Source: Limnohabitans planktonicus II-D5
GTDB lineage: Bacteria; Pseudomonadota; Gammaproteobacteria; Burkholderiales; Burkholderiaceae_C
Reading direction: 5' to 3'
DNA: 48,354 bases
Assembly: GCF_001270065.2 (NCBI RefSeq)
Contig: NZ_LFYT02000032.1
Span: 1-48,354 of the forward strand
How positions within the stretch are numbered: position 1 is the first letter of the stretch; every line of letters begins with the position of its first letter. Positions 18,479 through 28,717 of the stretch are shown here, one piece after another. Below the pieces are notes generated by a model, which saw only the letters and a list, made by a program, of their open reading frames with translations, was not told the DNA's origin and ran no database searches. Both the position numbers and the translations under genes were made by a program.

Positions 18479-19243
18479 TCAGACAAGGGGTGCGGCCAGC
18501 TGGGGCCAGTGCTTGCGCATCAGCGCAGCCAGCTCGGCCGCCCGGCCCAAGGGCAGGCGGGTGCGTGAAGCGCCGATGGACAGGGCCGCGATCGCCGCCT
18601 GGCCCAGCGGCCAATGCAGGCCCACCGCCGCGATGCCTGCTGTGCTGCGGTAAGCGTGGCCGCGTTGGCGTGTGGCTTGCACCCAGCGCTGCAGCTGGGC
18701 ATGAGCCACACCTTCGACTTCGTACTGCGCTGCGTGGCGGGTGTGGTGGGCTTGAATGGCGGCGTCGTCCAGCACCGCCAGCATGGCGATGCTGGCCACG
18801 CCCAGGCCCAGCAAACGGGTTTCGCCCACGGTCTGGCGGAACGAGGGCACAGCGTGTTGGCCTTGCTCCAGGTGCAGGCAGTGGCTGTAGTCGCCCAAGC
18901 GCAGCACCAAAAACACGTTGTCGCCGCTCAGGCGAGCCAGGGTTTTCATGGTGGGTTGGCACTGGCGGACCAGGGCCGCCTGCCCCAGGCTGGCAGCGCC
19001 CCAGGCCGTCGCCTGTACACCCAAGCGGTACAGGCCGCTGCCCTCATCGCGTTCGACCAGGCCCGCGTGCTGCAGGCTGCCCAGCATGCGCCAGGCGGTG
19101 GTGCGGTCTAGGCCGCTGGCATGCACCAAGTCCTGCAGGCTGATGCCCTGATCGTGGTGGCGGGCCACGAGGTTGACCAGGCCCATGGCCCGCTCGAGGC
19201 TCTGCGCGCCAGAGCGAGGCGTAGCTTTGGCAGGGTCGTTCAT
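18479..19243 (-). CDS. IclR-family regulator of the carboxylase operon
   Basis: 254 residues from the ATG at 19243; a GTG three codons upstream (19252) is also possible. The N-terminal winged HTH (about 11-75) contains SLQDLVHASGLDRTTAWRML and the wing VERDEGSGLYRLG. The remainder is the IclR effector domain. It diverges from the carboxyltransferase gene with a perfect 17-bp palindrome between them, so it most likely controls that operon in response to a pathway intermediate. Confidence 0.92.
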   Translation of the reverse strand: MNDPAKATPRSGAQSLERAMGLVNLVARHHDQGISLQDLVHASGLDRTTAWRMLGSLQHAGLVERDEGSGLYRLGVQATAWGAASLGQAALVRQCQPTMKTLARLSGDNVFLVLRLGDYSHCLHLEQGQHAVPSFRQTVGETRLLGLGVASIAMLAVLDDAAIQAHHTRHAAQYEVEGVAHAQLQRWVQATRQRGHAYRSTAGIAAVGLHWPLGQAAIAALSIGASRTRLPLGRAAELAALMRKHWPQLAAPLV

Positions 19244-19268
19244 GGGGGACACATCAGGGAAAGCACCA

Positions 19269-19285
19269 TGTGCACATTATGCACA
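19269..19285. promoter_or_regulatory. Candidate IclR operator
   Basis: TGTGCACATTATGCACA is a perfect inverted repeat (TGTGCA, 5-bp centre, TGCACA) in the 134-bp spacer between iclR and the carboxylase operon, about 25 bp from the iclR start. Length and form fit IclR-family operators. Confidence 0.6.
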
Positions 19286-19377
19286 GCCTGCCCTGACACG
19301 CTGGCTTCTGCCCAGCTGCTGCGGTGCAATAGGCCATGCCCTGCCCACAGGGGGCGCTGTCACTTTTTCCAAACGAC

Positions 19378-21000
19378 ATGACACCTTTTCAAACCCGCAT
19401 CGACCCGTCGTCGGACGCCTTTGCCGCGCAGCGACAAGGCATGCTCGAACTGATTGCCGACTGGCATGCGCTGGAGCAGCGCGCCAGTGATGCCTCGGCG
19501 AAATCGGCCGAGCGTTTTGCCAAACGTGGCGCTTTGCTGCCCCGCGAGCGGCTGGCGCAGCTGCTGGACCCCGGCGCACCGTTTTTGCCTTTGGCCACGC
19601 TGGCCGGTTACGGCATGGACGACCCGGACCTGGCGCGTTGCGTGCCCGGCGGTTCGCAGCTGGCGGGCATTGGCCAGGTCAGCGGCGTGCGCTGCATGGT
19701 GGTGGTGACCGACTCGGGCATCGACGCCGGGGCCTTGACCGAAGCGGGCAACCAAAAACTCATGCGCTGCCAGGAGATCGCGCTGCAAAACAAGCTGCCC
19801 TTTGTGCACCTGGTCGAGTCTGCAGGCTCCAACCTGCGCAAATACCGGGTTGAGAAATTCATCCGGGGCGGCGGCATGTTCTACAACCTGGCGCGCCTGT
19901 CAGCGGCCGGGCTGCCCGTGCTCACGGTGGTGCACGGCTCGTCCACCGCAGGCGGGGCCTACATGCCGGGCCTGTCGGACTACGTGATCATGGTGCGTGG
20001 CCAGGCCAAGGCCTTTTTGGCGGGGCCGCCTTTGCTCAAAGCCGCCACCGGCGAGATCGCCACCGACGAGGCCCTGGGCGGCACCGACATGCACGCCACC
20101 GTCAGCGGCCTGGCCGAATACGTGGCGCAAGACGACGCCCACGCAATTGCCCTGGCCCGCGAGGTGCTGGCCGCCATCGACTGGCCCCGGGCGCAAGTGC
20201 CCCCGCCGAACCAAGCCCCGCGCCCGCCACGTCTGAACCCCGACGAACTCGCAGGAGTGATGGTGCTGGCGCAACGCCAGCCGATCGACATGCGCGAAGT
20301 CATTGCCCGTTTGGTGGACGACTCGGCCTGGCTCGACTTCAAGCCCGACTACGGCAGCGCCACCGTTTGCGGCCACGCCCGCATCGACGGTTATGCGGTG
20401 GCTTTCATCAGCAACAACGGCCCCATCGACCCGGCAGGCGCGACCAAGGCGGCGCAGTTCATCCACCTGTGCAACCAGTCGGGCACGCCCATTGTGTTTT
20501 TGCAAAACACCACCGGCTTCATCGTGGGCCGCGCCTCCGAAGAGGCCGGCATGATCAAGCACGGGGCCAAGATGATCCAGGCGCTGAGCAACTCGCAAGT
20601 GCCCCACATCACTCTGCACTGCGGCGCGTCGTTTGGCGCGGGCAATTACGGCATGTGCGGGCGCGCCTTTCACCCGCGCTTTTGTTTCTCGTGGCCCAAC
20701 GCCCGATCGGCTGTGATGGGCGGCGAGCAGGCAGCCACCACGCTCGACATCGTGGCGCGCCAACAAGCCGAGCGCAGCGGCAAGCCGGTCGACGAGGCGC
20801 GGCTGCAAGCGCAAAAGTCTGAAATCGTGGCCCTGTTTGAAAGCCAGGCCAGCGCCTTCTACACCAGCGGCCATTTGCTGGACGACGGCATCATCGACCC
20901 ACGCCAGACACGCGAGGTGCTATCGCTCTTGCTGGCCACCTTGCGCGAAGCCGCTGCCCGCAGCCCGCACGCGATGCAGTTCGCCGTGCCCCGTTTCTGA
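19378..21000 (+). CDS. Acyl-CoA carboxylase beta subunit, AtuC/MCC-beta-like
   Basis: 540 residues. Carboxyltransferase subunit that moves CO2 from carboxybiotin to an enoyl-CoA. Both crotonase-like halves are present: ESAGSNLRKYRVEKFIRGGG (147-166), GGAYMPGLSDYVIMVRGQAK (192-211) and, in the second half, GHARIDGYAVAFISNNGPID and RASEEAGMIKHGAKM. The paired alpha subunit is in the same operon. Where 3-methylcrotonyl-CoA carboxylase has Phe (HFGRIFFNQA) this protein has Gly164 (RGGGMFYNLA). A Gly-to-Phe difference in the beta subunit is the reported determinant of geranyl-CoA versus methylcrotonyl-CoA preference, so a bulky substrate is inferred. The ATG at 19378 is chosen over an upstream ATG at 19336 to match family starts. 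Confidence 0.88.
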   Translation: MTPFQTRIDPSSDAFAAQRQGMLELIADWHALEQRASDASAKSAERFAKRGALLPRERLAQLLDPGAPFLPLATLAGYGMDDPDLARCVPGGSQLAGIGQVSGVRCMVVVTDSGIDAGALTEAGNQKLMRCQEIALQNKLPFVHLVESAGSNLRKYRVEKFIRGGGMFYNLARLSAAGLPVLTVVHGSSTAGGAYMPGLSDYVIMVRGQAKAFLAGPPLLKAATGEIATDEALGGTDMHATVSGLAEYVAQDDAHAIALAREVLAAIDWPRAQVPPPNQAPRPPRLNPDELAGVMVLAQRQPIDMREVIARLVDDSAWLDFKPDYGSATVCGHARIDGYAVAFISNNGPIDPAGATKAAQFIHLCNQSGTPIVFLQNTTGFIVGRASEEAGMIKHGAKMIQALSNSQVPHITLHCGASFGAGNYGMCGRAFHPRFCFSWPNARSAVMGGEQAATTLDIVARQQAERSGKPVDEARLQAQKSEIVALFESQASAFYTSGHLLDDGIIDPRQTREVLSLLLATLREAAARSPHAMQFAVPRF

Positions 21001-21023
21001 ATTTCTGAGGAAAGTCCCTGACC

Positions 21024-22190
<1,167 letters not shown>

Positions 22191-22200
22191 AGGAGACCCC

Positions 22201-23085
22201 ATGAACTACGAACACCTGCGGGTGCAACGCGCCCACCACATCTACTGGGTCACGCTGCACCGGCCCGAAACGCACAACGCCCTGTCGACCGAGATGGTGG
22301 CCGAGCTGGCCCATGTGGTCATCCGGGCTGCTTTAGACAGTGCACTGCGTGCTGTCGTGCTGCGCGGCAGCGCGGGCTTTTTCAGTGCAGGCTTTTTCAC
22401 TGCGGATGGCCATGTGGGCAACTTCCATTCGCGCCTGCAGGCCATCGATCACGCCGAAGGCGACCCGGCGGTCCATCGCAACCTGGCCTTTGGCCATTTG
22501 CTGCAGGCCATCACCGCCCTGCCCATGCCGGTGCTGGCAGTGGTCGAAGGCGCAGCCATGGGCGGCGGCCTGGGGCTGGCGTGCTGCGCCGACATCGTGC
22601 TGGCCACTGAGGACGCACGCTTTGCCCTGAGCGAAACCGGCCTGGGTCTGATCCCGGCGCAGATTGCGCCCTTTGTGCAAGCCCGCGTAGGGCACCGTGA
22701 GGCGCTGCGCCTGGGCCTGAGCGGCGAGCGCGTGAGCGGCACGCTGGCGCAATCGCTGGGCCTGGTGGACGCGCTGGCCGCTGACAGCGAGGCGCTCGAC
22801 GCCTTGCAGGCGCAATGGCTCAGCCGCATCCTGGCTTACAGACCGCAGGCCAACCACTCGCTCAAAGCCCAGCTCTCGCAAGACGTGGCCGGTGCCCCTT
22901 CACTCGGCCCCCAGCGGGTCGATGCCCCGCAGCGCTTTGCGCAATGCATGCACCGCGAAGGCGCAAAAGGCCTCCCCGCCTTGCGCGTGCGGCGTGCCCC
23001 AAGCGGGTCCTTCACGCTGCAAGGTGCCGATGTGGCTCGGCTGCATGACCTGGGCTGCGACCGAATGCCCCACATTTGCCATTGA
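22201..23085 (+). CDS. Enoyl-CoA hydratase, AtuE-like, with altered oxyanion loop
   Basis: 294 residues, crotonase fold. Expected role: hydrating the carboxylated glutaconyl-type CoA ester, as AtuE or LiuC do. The second oxyanion loop EGAAMGGGLGLACCADIVLA is normal. The first is unusual: GFFSAGFFTADGHVGNF (59-75) in place of the ordinary FSAGGD-type loop, caused by a 15-bp near-duplication at 22375-22404. The C terminus also runs about 20 residues past the usual ending near RRAPS. Either could affect activity. AAGGAGA precedes the ATG, 10 bp after the dehydrogenase gene. Confidence 0.85.
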   Translation: MNYEHLRVQRAHHIYWVTLHRPETHNALSTEMVAELAHVVIRAALDSALRAVVLRGSAGFFSAGFFTADGHVGNFHSRLQAIDHAEGDPAVHRNLAFGHLLQAITALPMPVLAVVEGAAMGGGLGLACCADIVLATEDARFALSETGLGLIPAQIAPFVQARVGHREALRLGLSGERVSGTLAQSLGLVDALAADSEALDALQAQWLSRILAYRPQANHSLKAQLSQDVAGAPSLGPQRVDAPQRFAQCMHREGAKGLPALRVRRAPSGSFTLQGADVARLHDLGCDRMPHICH

Positions 23086-23107
23086 ACCGGCCATCATTGA
23101 ACCCGCC

Positions 23108-25204
23108 ATGCCTGTGAGCAAAAACATACGCCCCTTTCACACCGTGCTGGTGGCCAACCGCGGCGAGATCGCGCTGCGCGTGATGCGCACCGTGCGCCGC
23201 ATGGGCTACGGCTGTGTGGCCATTTTTTCCGAAGCCGACCGGCACAGCCTGCATGTGCAGGCCGCCGACCGCGCGGTGTGCATCGGCCCGGCCGCACCCG
23301 CGCAGTCCTACCTGAACATCGAGGCCATCATCAAGGCGGCCCAGATGTCCGGGGCCGACGCGGTGCACCCGGGCTATGGCTTTTTGTCCGAAAACGATGC
23401 CTTTGCCGACGCGGTCGATGCAGCGGGCCTGGTGTTCATCGGCCCCTCGGGCGAGAACATCCGCGCCATGGGCAACAAGGCCGGGGCCAAGCGCCTGATG
23501 CAAGGCTGGGGCATGCCCTGCATACCCGGCTACGAAGGTCAGGATCAAAGCGACGAAGCGTTTGTGCGCGAAGCAGCGCGCATCGGCTTTCCGATCATGT
23601 GCAAGGCCGCTGCCGGTGGCGGCGGGCGCGGCATGCGGCGGGTGGACACGCCCGATTCACTGCCTGCGGCGCTGGCCTCGGCCCGCTCGGAAGCGCGCAC
23701 GGCTTTTGGGTCGGACGAGCTGATTTTGGAGCGCGCCCTCATCGACCCGCGCCATGTCGAAATCCAGCTGCTGGCCGACAGCCACGGGCATGTGGTGCAC
23801 CTGGGCGAGCGCGACTGCTCGGTGCAGCGGCGTCACCAAAAGCTGATCGAAGAAGCGCCCTCACCCGCCGTGAACGCCGAGCTGCGTACACGCATGGGCC
23901 AGGTGGCGGTGGACAGCGCCCGCGCCATGGGCTATGTCGGCGCGGGCACCATGGAATTTCTGCTCGACGCCGATGGGCAGTTCTATTTCATGGAGATGAA
24001 CACGCGGCTGCAGGTCGAACACGCGGTGACCGAAGCCATCACAGGGCTTGACCTTGTCGAGTGGCAGCTGCGTGTGGCCAGCGGCCAGGCCCTGCCTTGG
24101 CAGCAGGCCGACATCCAACTCAAAGGCCACGCCATCGAAGTGCGGCTCACGGCCGAAGACGTGCCTGCGGGTTTCTTGCCGCAAACCGGTCCTGTGCTGC
24201 GTTGGCGTCCACCCGTGGCGCATGACGTGCGCATTGACTCCGCACTGGTAGAAGGCGGCGAGGTCAGCCCGCATTACGACTCCATGGTGGCCAAGATCGT
24301 GGCGCACGGCCGCGACCGCGAAGAGGCCCGCCGCAAACTGCTTTCAGCCGTGTGCCACTGCGTGCTGCTGGGCCTGCCCAGCAACCAGGGCTTTTTGGCC
24401 GACTGCCTGGCCGACACGGTGTTTGTGCAGGGCGCACGCGTGGACACCGGCTTTGTGGCCGAACGCATGGGCCTGCCACCGGCCGCGCCCGTGCCCAGTG
24501 CGCACACCGTGGCGCTGGCGGCCTTGGCCGCGCAAGTGCACAGCTTGCCCACCAATGACCACGGCCATGTGCACGCGGGTGCGCTGGGACAAGGCCAAGC
24601 GCAAGGCCTGCTGCAATGCGGCGGGCAGCGCTGGCGTTACCGCATCCGCCCGACAAGCTGCCCGCAAGCGCCCGATACCGGCACGGGCCAAAGCACAGCT
24701 TGGGAGGTGCAATGCACAGCGCTGGGTGGTGTTGGAACTGCCTCAACATCTGCCGCAATTTCTGACCGCCATGTCCTGACGCTCTACACCCACACCACAA
24801 CGCTGACGCATGTGCAGTGGCAAGACGCTGCACACACCGAACTGTCGCTGGAGTGCCAAGGTCTGCGCGAGCAGATTTGCAGCGCCCGCACCGACAGCGG
24901 GGTGCAGATTTTTCATGCAGGCCGCGCTTGGGTTTTTGAATGCCCCGCCGCCCACGGCCAAACCGAACAGGCCGCAGGCAGCGGCGCTGTGCTTGCCCCC
25001 CTCACCGCCCGCGTGCTGCAGGTGATGGTGTCGCCAGGCCAAAGCGTGCAGGCGGGCGAGCGCCTGCTGATGCTCGAAGCCATGAAGATGGAACACACGC
25101 TGACCGCGCCGATCACCGGCGTGGTGCGCGAGCTGCGCGTGCAGTCGGGAGGGCAGGCCCTCAAAGGCGCGCTGCTGCTGCAGATCGAAGCGGAGGCGGC
25201 ATGA
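23108..25204 (+). CDS. Acyl-CoA carboxylase alpha subunit (biotin carboxylase + BCCP), AtuF-like
   Basis: 698 residues. The biotin carboxylase N domain begins VLVANRGEIALRVMRTVRRM. The ATP-grasp has KAAAGGGGRGMR and MEMNTRLQVEHAVTEAITGL; a linker domain and the biotinyl domain follow. The biotin attachment motif EAMKM is at 657-661 with Lys660. It carboxylates its own biotin using ATP and bicarbonate and pairs with the beta subunit encoded first in the operon. The ATG at 23108 is used; the frame is open further upstream but there it overlaps the hydratase gene. Its TGA overlaps an ATG (ATGA at 25201) that opens a 41-codon frame into the following palindrome. Confidence 0.92.
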   Translation: MPVSKNIRPFHTVLVANRGEIALRVMRTVRRMGYGCVAIFSEADRHSLHVQAADRAVCIGPAAPAQSYLNIEAIIKAAQMSGADAVHPGYGFLSENDAFADAVDAAGLVFIGPSGENIRAMGNKAGAKRLMQGWGMPCIPGYEGQDQSDEAFVREAARIGFPIMCKAAAGGGGRGMRRVDTPDSLPAALASARSEARTAFGSDELILERALIDPRHVEIQLLADSHGHVVHLGERDCSVQRRHQKLIEEAPSPAVNAELRTRMGQVAVDSARAMGYVGAGTMEFLLDADGQFYFMEMNTRLQVEHAVTEAITGLDLVEWQLRVASGQALPWQQADIQLKGHAIEVRLTAEDVPAGFLPQTGPVLRWRPPVAHDVRIDSALVEGGEVSPHYDSMVAKIVAHGRDREEARRKLLSAVCHCVLLGLPSNQGFLADCLADTVFVQGARVDTGFVAERMGLPPAAPVPSAHTVALAALAAQVHSLPTNDHGHVHAGALGQGQAQGLLQCGGQRWRYRIRPTSCPQAPDTGTGQSTAWEVQCTALGGVGTASTSAAISDRHVLTLYTHTTTLTHVQWQDAAHTELSLECQGLREQICSARTDSGVQIFHAGRAWVFECPAAHGQTEQAAGSGAVLAPLTARVLQVMVSPGQSVQAGERLLMLEAMKMEHTLTAPITGVVRELRVQSGGQALKGALLLQIEAEAA

Positions 25205-25233
25205 AGGCGAATCTGGGCAGTGCCTCTTGGCGC

Positions 25234-25312
25234 AGGAGCCCACTCCTGTGGGCGATGGTTTTGTGGGCGTGTGCCACGCCCAATCGCCCACAGGGTGGGC
25301 TCCTACGGGAGC
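25234..25312. repeat. REPIN-like cruciform between AtuF-like and AtuA-like genes
   Basis: The outer arms AGGAGCCCACTCCTGTGGGC (25234-25253, continuing GAT) and 25283-25304 pair over 22 bp with one bulge. Inside, TGGGCGTG (25264-25271) pairs with CACGCCCA (25275-25282). The end of the right side (GGGAG, 25308-25312) is the apparent ribosome site of the next gene. The same family occurs at 13924-14001. Confidence 0.8.
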
Positions 25313-25318
25313 AGTGCC

Positions 25319-27163
25319 ATGGGTGAAACGCCTACGAACAGGGAAGCGGGATTAACAGAGCGTCGCGTGCGCATCGGCGGGGCCTGCGGCTTTTGGGGCG
25401 ACTCGGCCATGGCCACGCCGCAGCTGATGCAGGTGCCGGGCCTGCAGTATTTGGTCTATGACTACCTGGCCGAAACCACCATGGCCATTTTGGCCAAGGC
25501 GCGGACCAAAGACCCGGCGCTGGGTTACGCCACCGACTTTGTGCAGGCCGTCATGACCCCGCACCTCTTAGCCATCCACGAACGCGGCATCAAGGTGATT
25601 GCCAACGCGGGCGGCCTCAACCCCGAAGGCTGCCGCGATGCGCTGATGCAGGTCGCTGAAAAGCAAGGCATCGCCCTGCGCGTTGCGGTGATGACCGGCG
25701 ACGACCTGATGCCGCAGATGAACGCACTGCAAACGCAAGGCGTACGCACCACGGCGGACGCCCCCTTGCCCGAACGCCCCCTGTCGGCCAACGCCTATGT
25801 GGGCGCACGCGGCATTGCCCAGGCGCTGGCGGCCGGGGCCGACGTGGTCATCACCGGCCGCTGCGTGGACAGCGCGGTGGTGCTGGGCGCGTTGGTACAT
25901 GAGTTCGGTTGGTCCTGGCAGGACTGGGACCGCCTGTCTGCTGGCACGCTCGCGGGCCATCTGATCGAGTGCGGCGCGCAGGCCACGGGCGGGTTGTTCA
26001 CCGACTGGCAAGACGTGCCGGACTGGGCAAACATGGGCTACCCGGTGATCGACGTGGCCCCAGATGGCAGCCTGGAACTGAGCAAGCCCGAAGGCACAGG
26101 CGGCCTGATCCACCCCGGCGCGGTGGCTGAGCAAATTCTTTACGAAGTGGGCGATCCGGCGAACTACCTCATGCCCGATGTGTGCTGCGACTGGCGGCAG
26201 GTGCAGGTGGAACGCACGGGTCACGACACCGTGAAAGTCAGCGGCGCACGCGGCCTGCCCGCCCCCACGCACTACAAAGCCAACGCCACTTGGCAAGACG
26301 GCTATCAGCTGCAGTTGATGCTGGCGATTCGCGGCATCGACGCGCCGCTCAAGGCCGAGCGCACCGCGCAAGCCCTATTGACCCGCTCACGCGCCATGAT
26401 GGCCGAACAAGGCTTTGGTGATTACAGCGAGACCTGTGTGGAACTGCTGGGCGGCGAGTCGCATTACGGCCCGCACGCACAGGCGCACACCGCACGCGAG
26501 GTGGTGCTGCGCATCGCAGTGCGACACGCACAAGCCAAGGCCCTGGCGGTGCTGCAACGCGAATGCGCGAGCAGCGGCACCTCGATGGGGCCGGGCACGC
26601 GGTCTTCGTTTTCGGGGCGTGCCGATATCCAGCCCGTCATCAAACTGTGCGCCTTCATGGTGCCCAAAACACAGGTGCACTTGCAGATGAGGCTGGACGA
26701 CCGAGTCACGGATGCCAGTGACCACATGCCAAACCCCGCGCCATGGACGACAACCGCCGAGATCACTTCTTCTGAATCCAGCGCCAGCACCGACACACAC
26801 GAACCCCTGCACGACTGCCGCCTGATCGACCTGGCCTGGGCGCGCAGTGGCGACAAGGGCGATGACGAAAACATCGGTGTGATTGCACGGCACCCCAAGG
26901 CCTGGGCTTGGCTGCGCGCACAGCTGCAAGCCGATCAGGTGCATGCCTATTTCTGCCACCTGGTGCAAGGGCCGGTGTTGCGCTACGAAGTGCCGGGCTT
27001 GCAAGCCCTGAACTTTGTGTTGCACCATGCACTGGGCGGCGGCGGCGTGTGCAGCCTGCGCTCGGACCCGCTGGGCAAATCGTTTGCTCAAATGCTGCTG
27101 GACATGCCGCTGCGCGTGCCCACCTCGGTGCTGGCCGCACCCACCTCTGGAGACAAGCCATGA
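25319..27163 (+). CDS. AtuA-like protein (DUF1446 plus C-terminal AtuA ferredoxin-fold domain)
   Basis: 614 residues. The N-terminal DUF1446/AtuA domain (about 15-450) opens VRIGGACGFWGDSAMATPQL and includes ADVVITGRCVDSAVVLGALV. After a variable linker the C-terminal domain (about 500-605) begins LIDLAWARSGDKGDDENIGV, typical of AtuA-like proteins. AtuA is needed for acyclic terpene use in Pseudomonas but its reaction is not established; related operons occur with other branched acids. GGGAG at 25308 supports the ATG at 25319. Its TGA overlaps the CoA-transferase ATG by 4 bp. Confidence 0.88.
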   Translation: MGETPTNREAGLTERRVRIGGACGFWGDSAMATPQLMQVPGLQYLVYDYLAETTMAILAKARTKDPALGYATDFVQAVMTPHLLAIHERGIKVIANAGGLNPEGCRDALMQVAEKQGIALRVAVMTGDDLMPQMNALQTQGVRTTADAPLPERPLSANAYVGARGIAQALAAGADVVITGRCVDSAVVLGALVHEFGWSWQDWDRLSAGTLAGHLIECGAQATGGLFTDWQDVPDWANMGYPVIDVAPDGSLELSKPEGTGGLIHPGAVAEQILYEVGDPANYLMPDVCCDWRQVQVERTGHDTVKVSGARGLPAPTHYKANATWQDGYQLQLMLAIRGIDAPLKAERTAQALLTRSRAMMAEQGFGDYSETCVELLGGESHYGPHAQAHTAREVVLRIAVRHAQAKALAVLQRECASSGTSMGPGTRSSFSGRADIQPVIKLCAFMVPKTQVHLQMRLDDRVTDASDHMPNPAPWTTTAEITSSESSASTDTHEPLHDCRLIDLAWARSGDKGDDENIGVIARHPKAWAWLRAQLQADQVHAYFCHLVQGPVLRYEVPGLQALNFVLHHALGGGGVCSLRSDPLGKSFAQMLLDMPLRVPTSVLAAPTSGDKP

Positions 27164-28380
27164 GCGCCATCCTCGAAGGCATCAAGGTCCTGGACCTGAC
27201 CCGCGTGATCGCAGGCCCCATGTGCACGCAAATCTTGGCCGACATGGGGGCCACGGTCTACAAAATCGAAAAGCCCGGCGAAGGCGACGACACGCGGCGC
27301 ATGGGACCGTTCCTGAAAGACCCGTCCACGGGCCAACCCAGCAACGACTCGGCCCTGTACCTGGCCTACAACCGGGGCAAGCAATCCATCACGGTGGACA
27401 TTGCCAGCGAAGAAGGCGCGCAAATCGTGCGCGATCTGGCGCTGCGCTGCGACGTGGTGGTGGAGAACTACAAAGTCGGGTCCCTGGCCAAATACGGTCT
27501 GGACGCCGACAGCCTGCGAGGCCTGAAACCCGAGCTGATTTACTGCTCGGTCACCGGCTTCGGGCAGACCGGCCCGTATGCGCCCAAGCCCGCTTACGAC
27601 TTCATCTTGCAAGGCCTTGCCGGACCCATGAGCACCTGTGGCCTGCCCGACGATCAGCCCGGCGGCGGCCCCATGCGCACTTCAATTCCGATGACCGACA
27701 TGGTGACGGGCCTGTACGCCACCATCGGCATCCTGGGCGCACTGATGCACCGGCAAAAAACCGGCCAAGGCCAGGCCATCGACGCGGCCATGCTGGACGC
27801 CACCGTTGCCTTCAACGGCCACTTGGCCGTGGGTTATTTGATGAGCGGCAAAGCACCGCAGCGCGTGGGCAACACCAACCCGATTGCATCACCGTCCGAA
27901 GTGTTTGACTGCGCCGACGGGCTGATCATCATCGCGGCAGGCAACAACACGCAATTTGGCCAACTGTGCACCGTGCTGGGCGCACCCCACATGCCCGCCG
28001 ACCCCCGCTTTGCCACCAACATGCAACGCATCGCCCACCGCAGCGAACTGCAAACTGCTTTGCAGGCCCTGGTGCGCGCTAAGCCCCGCGCCCAGTTGCT
28101 GGAACAACTGAGCGCTGCCAACGTCCCGGCCGGACCGATCAACAACATGGCCCAAGTCTTTGCGGACCCGCAAACCCAACACCGCCAGATGGTGGTGGAA
28201 CTGCCCCACAGCTCAGGCCAAACCGTGCGCCTGGTGCGCAGCCCGCTGAACTTCTCTGCATCACCCGTGACACACCAAGCGCCGCCACGGCTGGGTGAGC
28301 ACAGTTTGCAGGCACTGCGCGACGAGCTGGGGCTGAGTGAAGCGCAAGTGGCGGGGCTGGTGGCGCGGGGGGTGGTTTGA
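27160..28380 (+). CDS. CaiB/BaiF-type class III CoA-transferase
   Basis: 406 residues. Transfers CoA between acyl-CoA and a free acid. The N-terminal LEGIKVLDLTRVIAGPMCTQ and ADMGATVYKIEKPG are standard for the family. The catalytic Asp is Asp147 in PAYDFILQG. ATGA overlap with the AtuA-like gene shows translational coupling as the last gene of the operon. It probably activates the growth acid or recycles CoA. The last 242 bp (28139-28380) recur at 30463-30704 with about 93% identity beyond the hipBA genes, so this 3' end is part of a recombination or integration junction. Confidence 0.93.
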   Translation: MSAILEGIKVLDLTRVIAGPMCTQILADMGATVYKIEKPGEGDDTRRMGPFLKDPSTGQPSNDSALYLAYNRGKQSITVDIASEEGAQIVRDLALRCDVVVENYKVGSLAKYGLDADSLRGLKPELIYCSVTGFGQTGPYAPKPAYDFILQGLAGPMSTCGLPDDQPGGGPMRTSIPMTDMVTGLYATIGILGALMHRQKTGQGQAIDAAMLDATVAFNGHLAVGYLMSGKAPQRVGNTNPIASPSEVFDCADGLIIIAAGNNTQFGQLCTVLGAPHMPADPRFATNMQRIAHRSELQTALQALVRAKPRAQLLEQLSAANVPAGPINNMAQVFADPQTQHRQMVVELPHSSGQTVRLVRSPLNFSASPVTHQAPPRLGEHSLQALRDELGLSEAQVAGLVARGVV

Positions 28381-28385
28381 GGGAG

Positions 28386-28717
28386 AGATGGGGTGTTCAA
28401 CAGCTTATGGTTATTTTGATGCTTTATTTATCATCAAATAGGTGATGGAGTGATTCAATACGTGATACTGTATTCAGCATCAATTGTTCAAATGGATCGA
28501 TCAAAAAAAATTGGCTGCCCATTGCTACAGCATCACTTTATTAATGGATTTCAAGGTAAATGCTAAGCTACCGGTCAAAACATTGATCTTAGAAGTGATG
28601 ATATATTTGCCATCTGATTGGCCGCACTGAGAGTGCTAAACCCTTCGATGAACCACCTCAGTTGATGACAAATAACGCACAACTTGTCCTCTGCTGAACC
28701 GCCCTGGAGGAGCCCTC
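28386..28717 (+). promoter_or_regulatory. AT-rich hipBA upstream region with candidate operators
   Basis: 332 bp without a gene and markedly AT-richer than either side. Two short inverted repeats are visible: CATCA/TGATG (28432-28436, 28443-28447) and AATAC/GTATT (28457-28461, 28470-28474). Either could be a HipB operator by position, but neither matches the E. coli TATCC-N8-GGATA pattern. The base composition change at about 28386 marks the left edge of the acquired segment. Confidence 0.4.

Noticed and set aside
18479..19143. Arg/Pro/Gly-rich plus-strand frames opposite iclR
   Set aside because: Typical high-GC shadow translations. The IclR domain structure on the minus strand is complete.
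25201..25326. 41-codon frame starting at the ATGA overlap after the carboxylase alpha gene
   Set aside because: It consists mostly of the translated REPIN palindrome and ends just inside the AtuA-like gene. More likely a relic of a displaced start than a gene.
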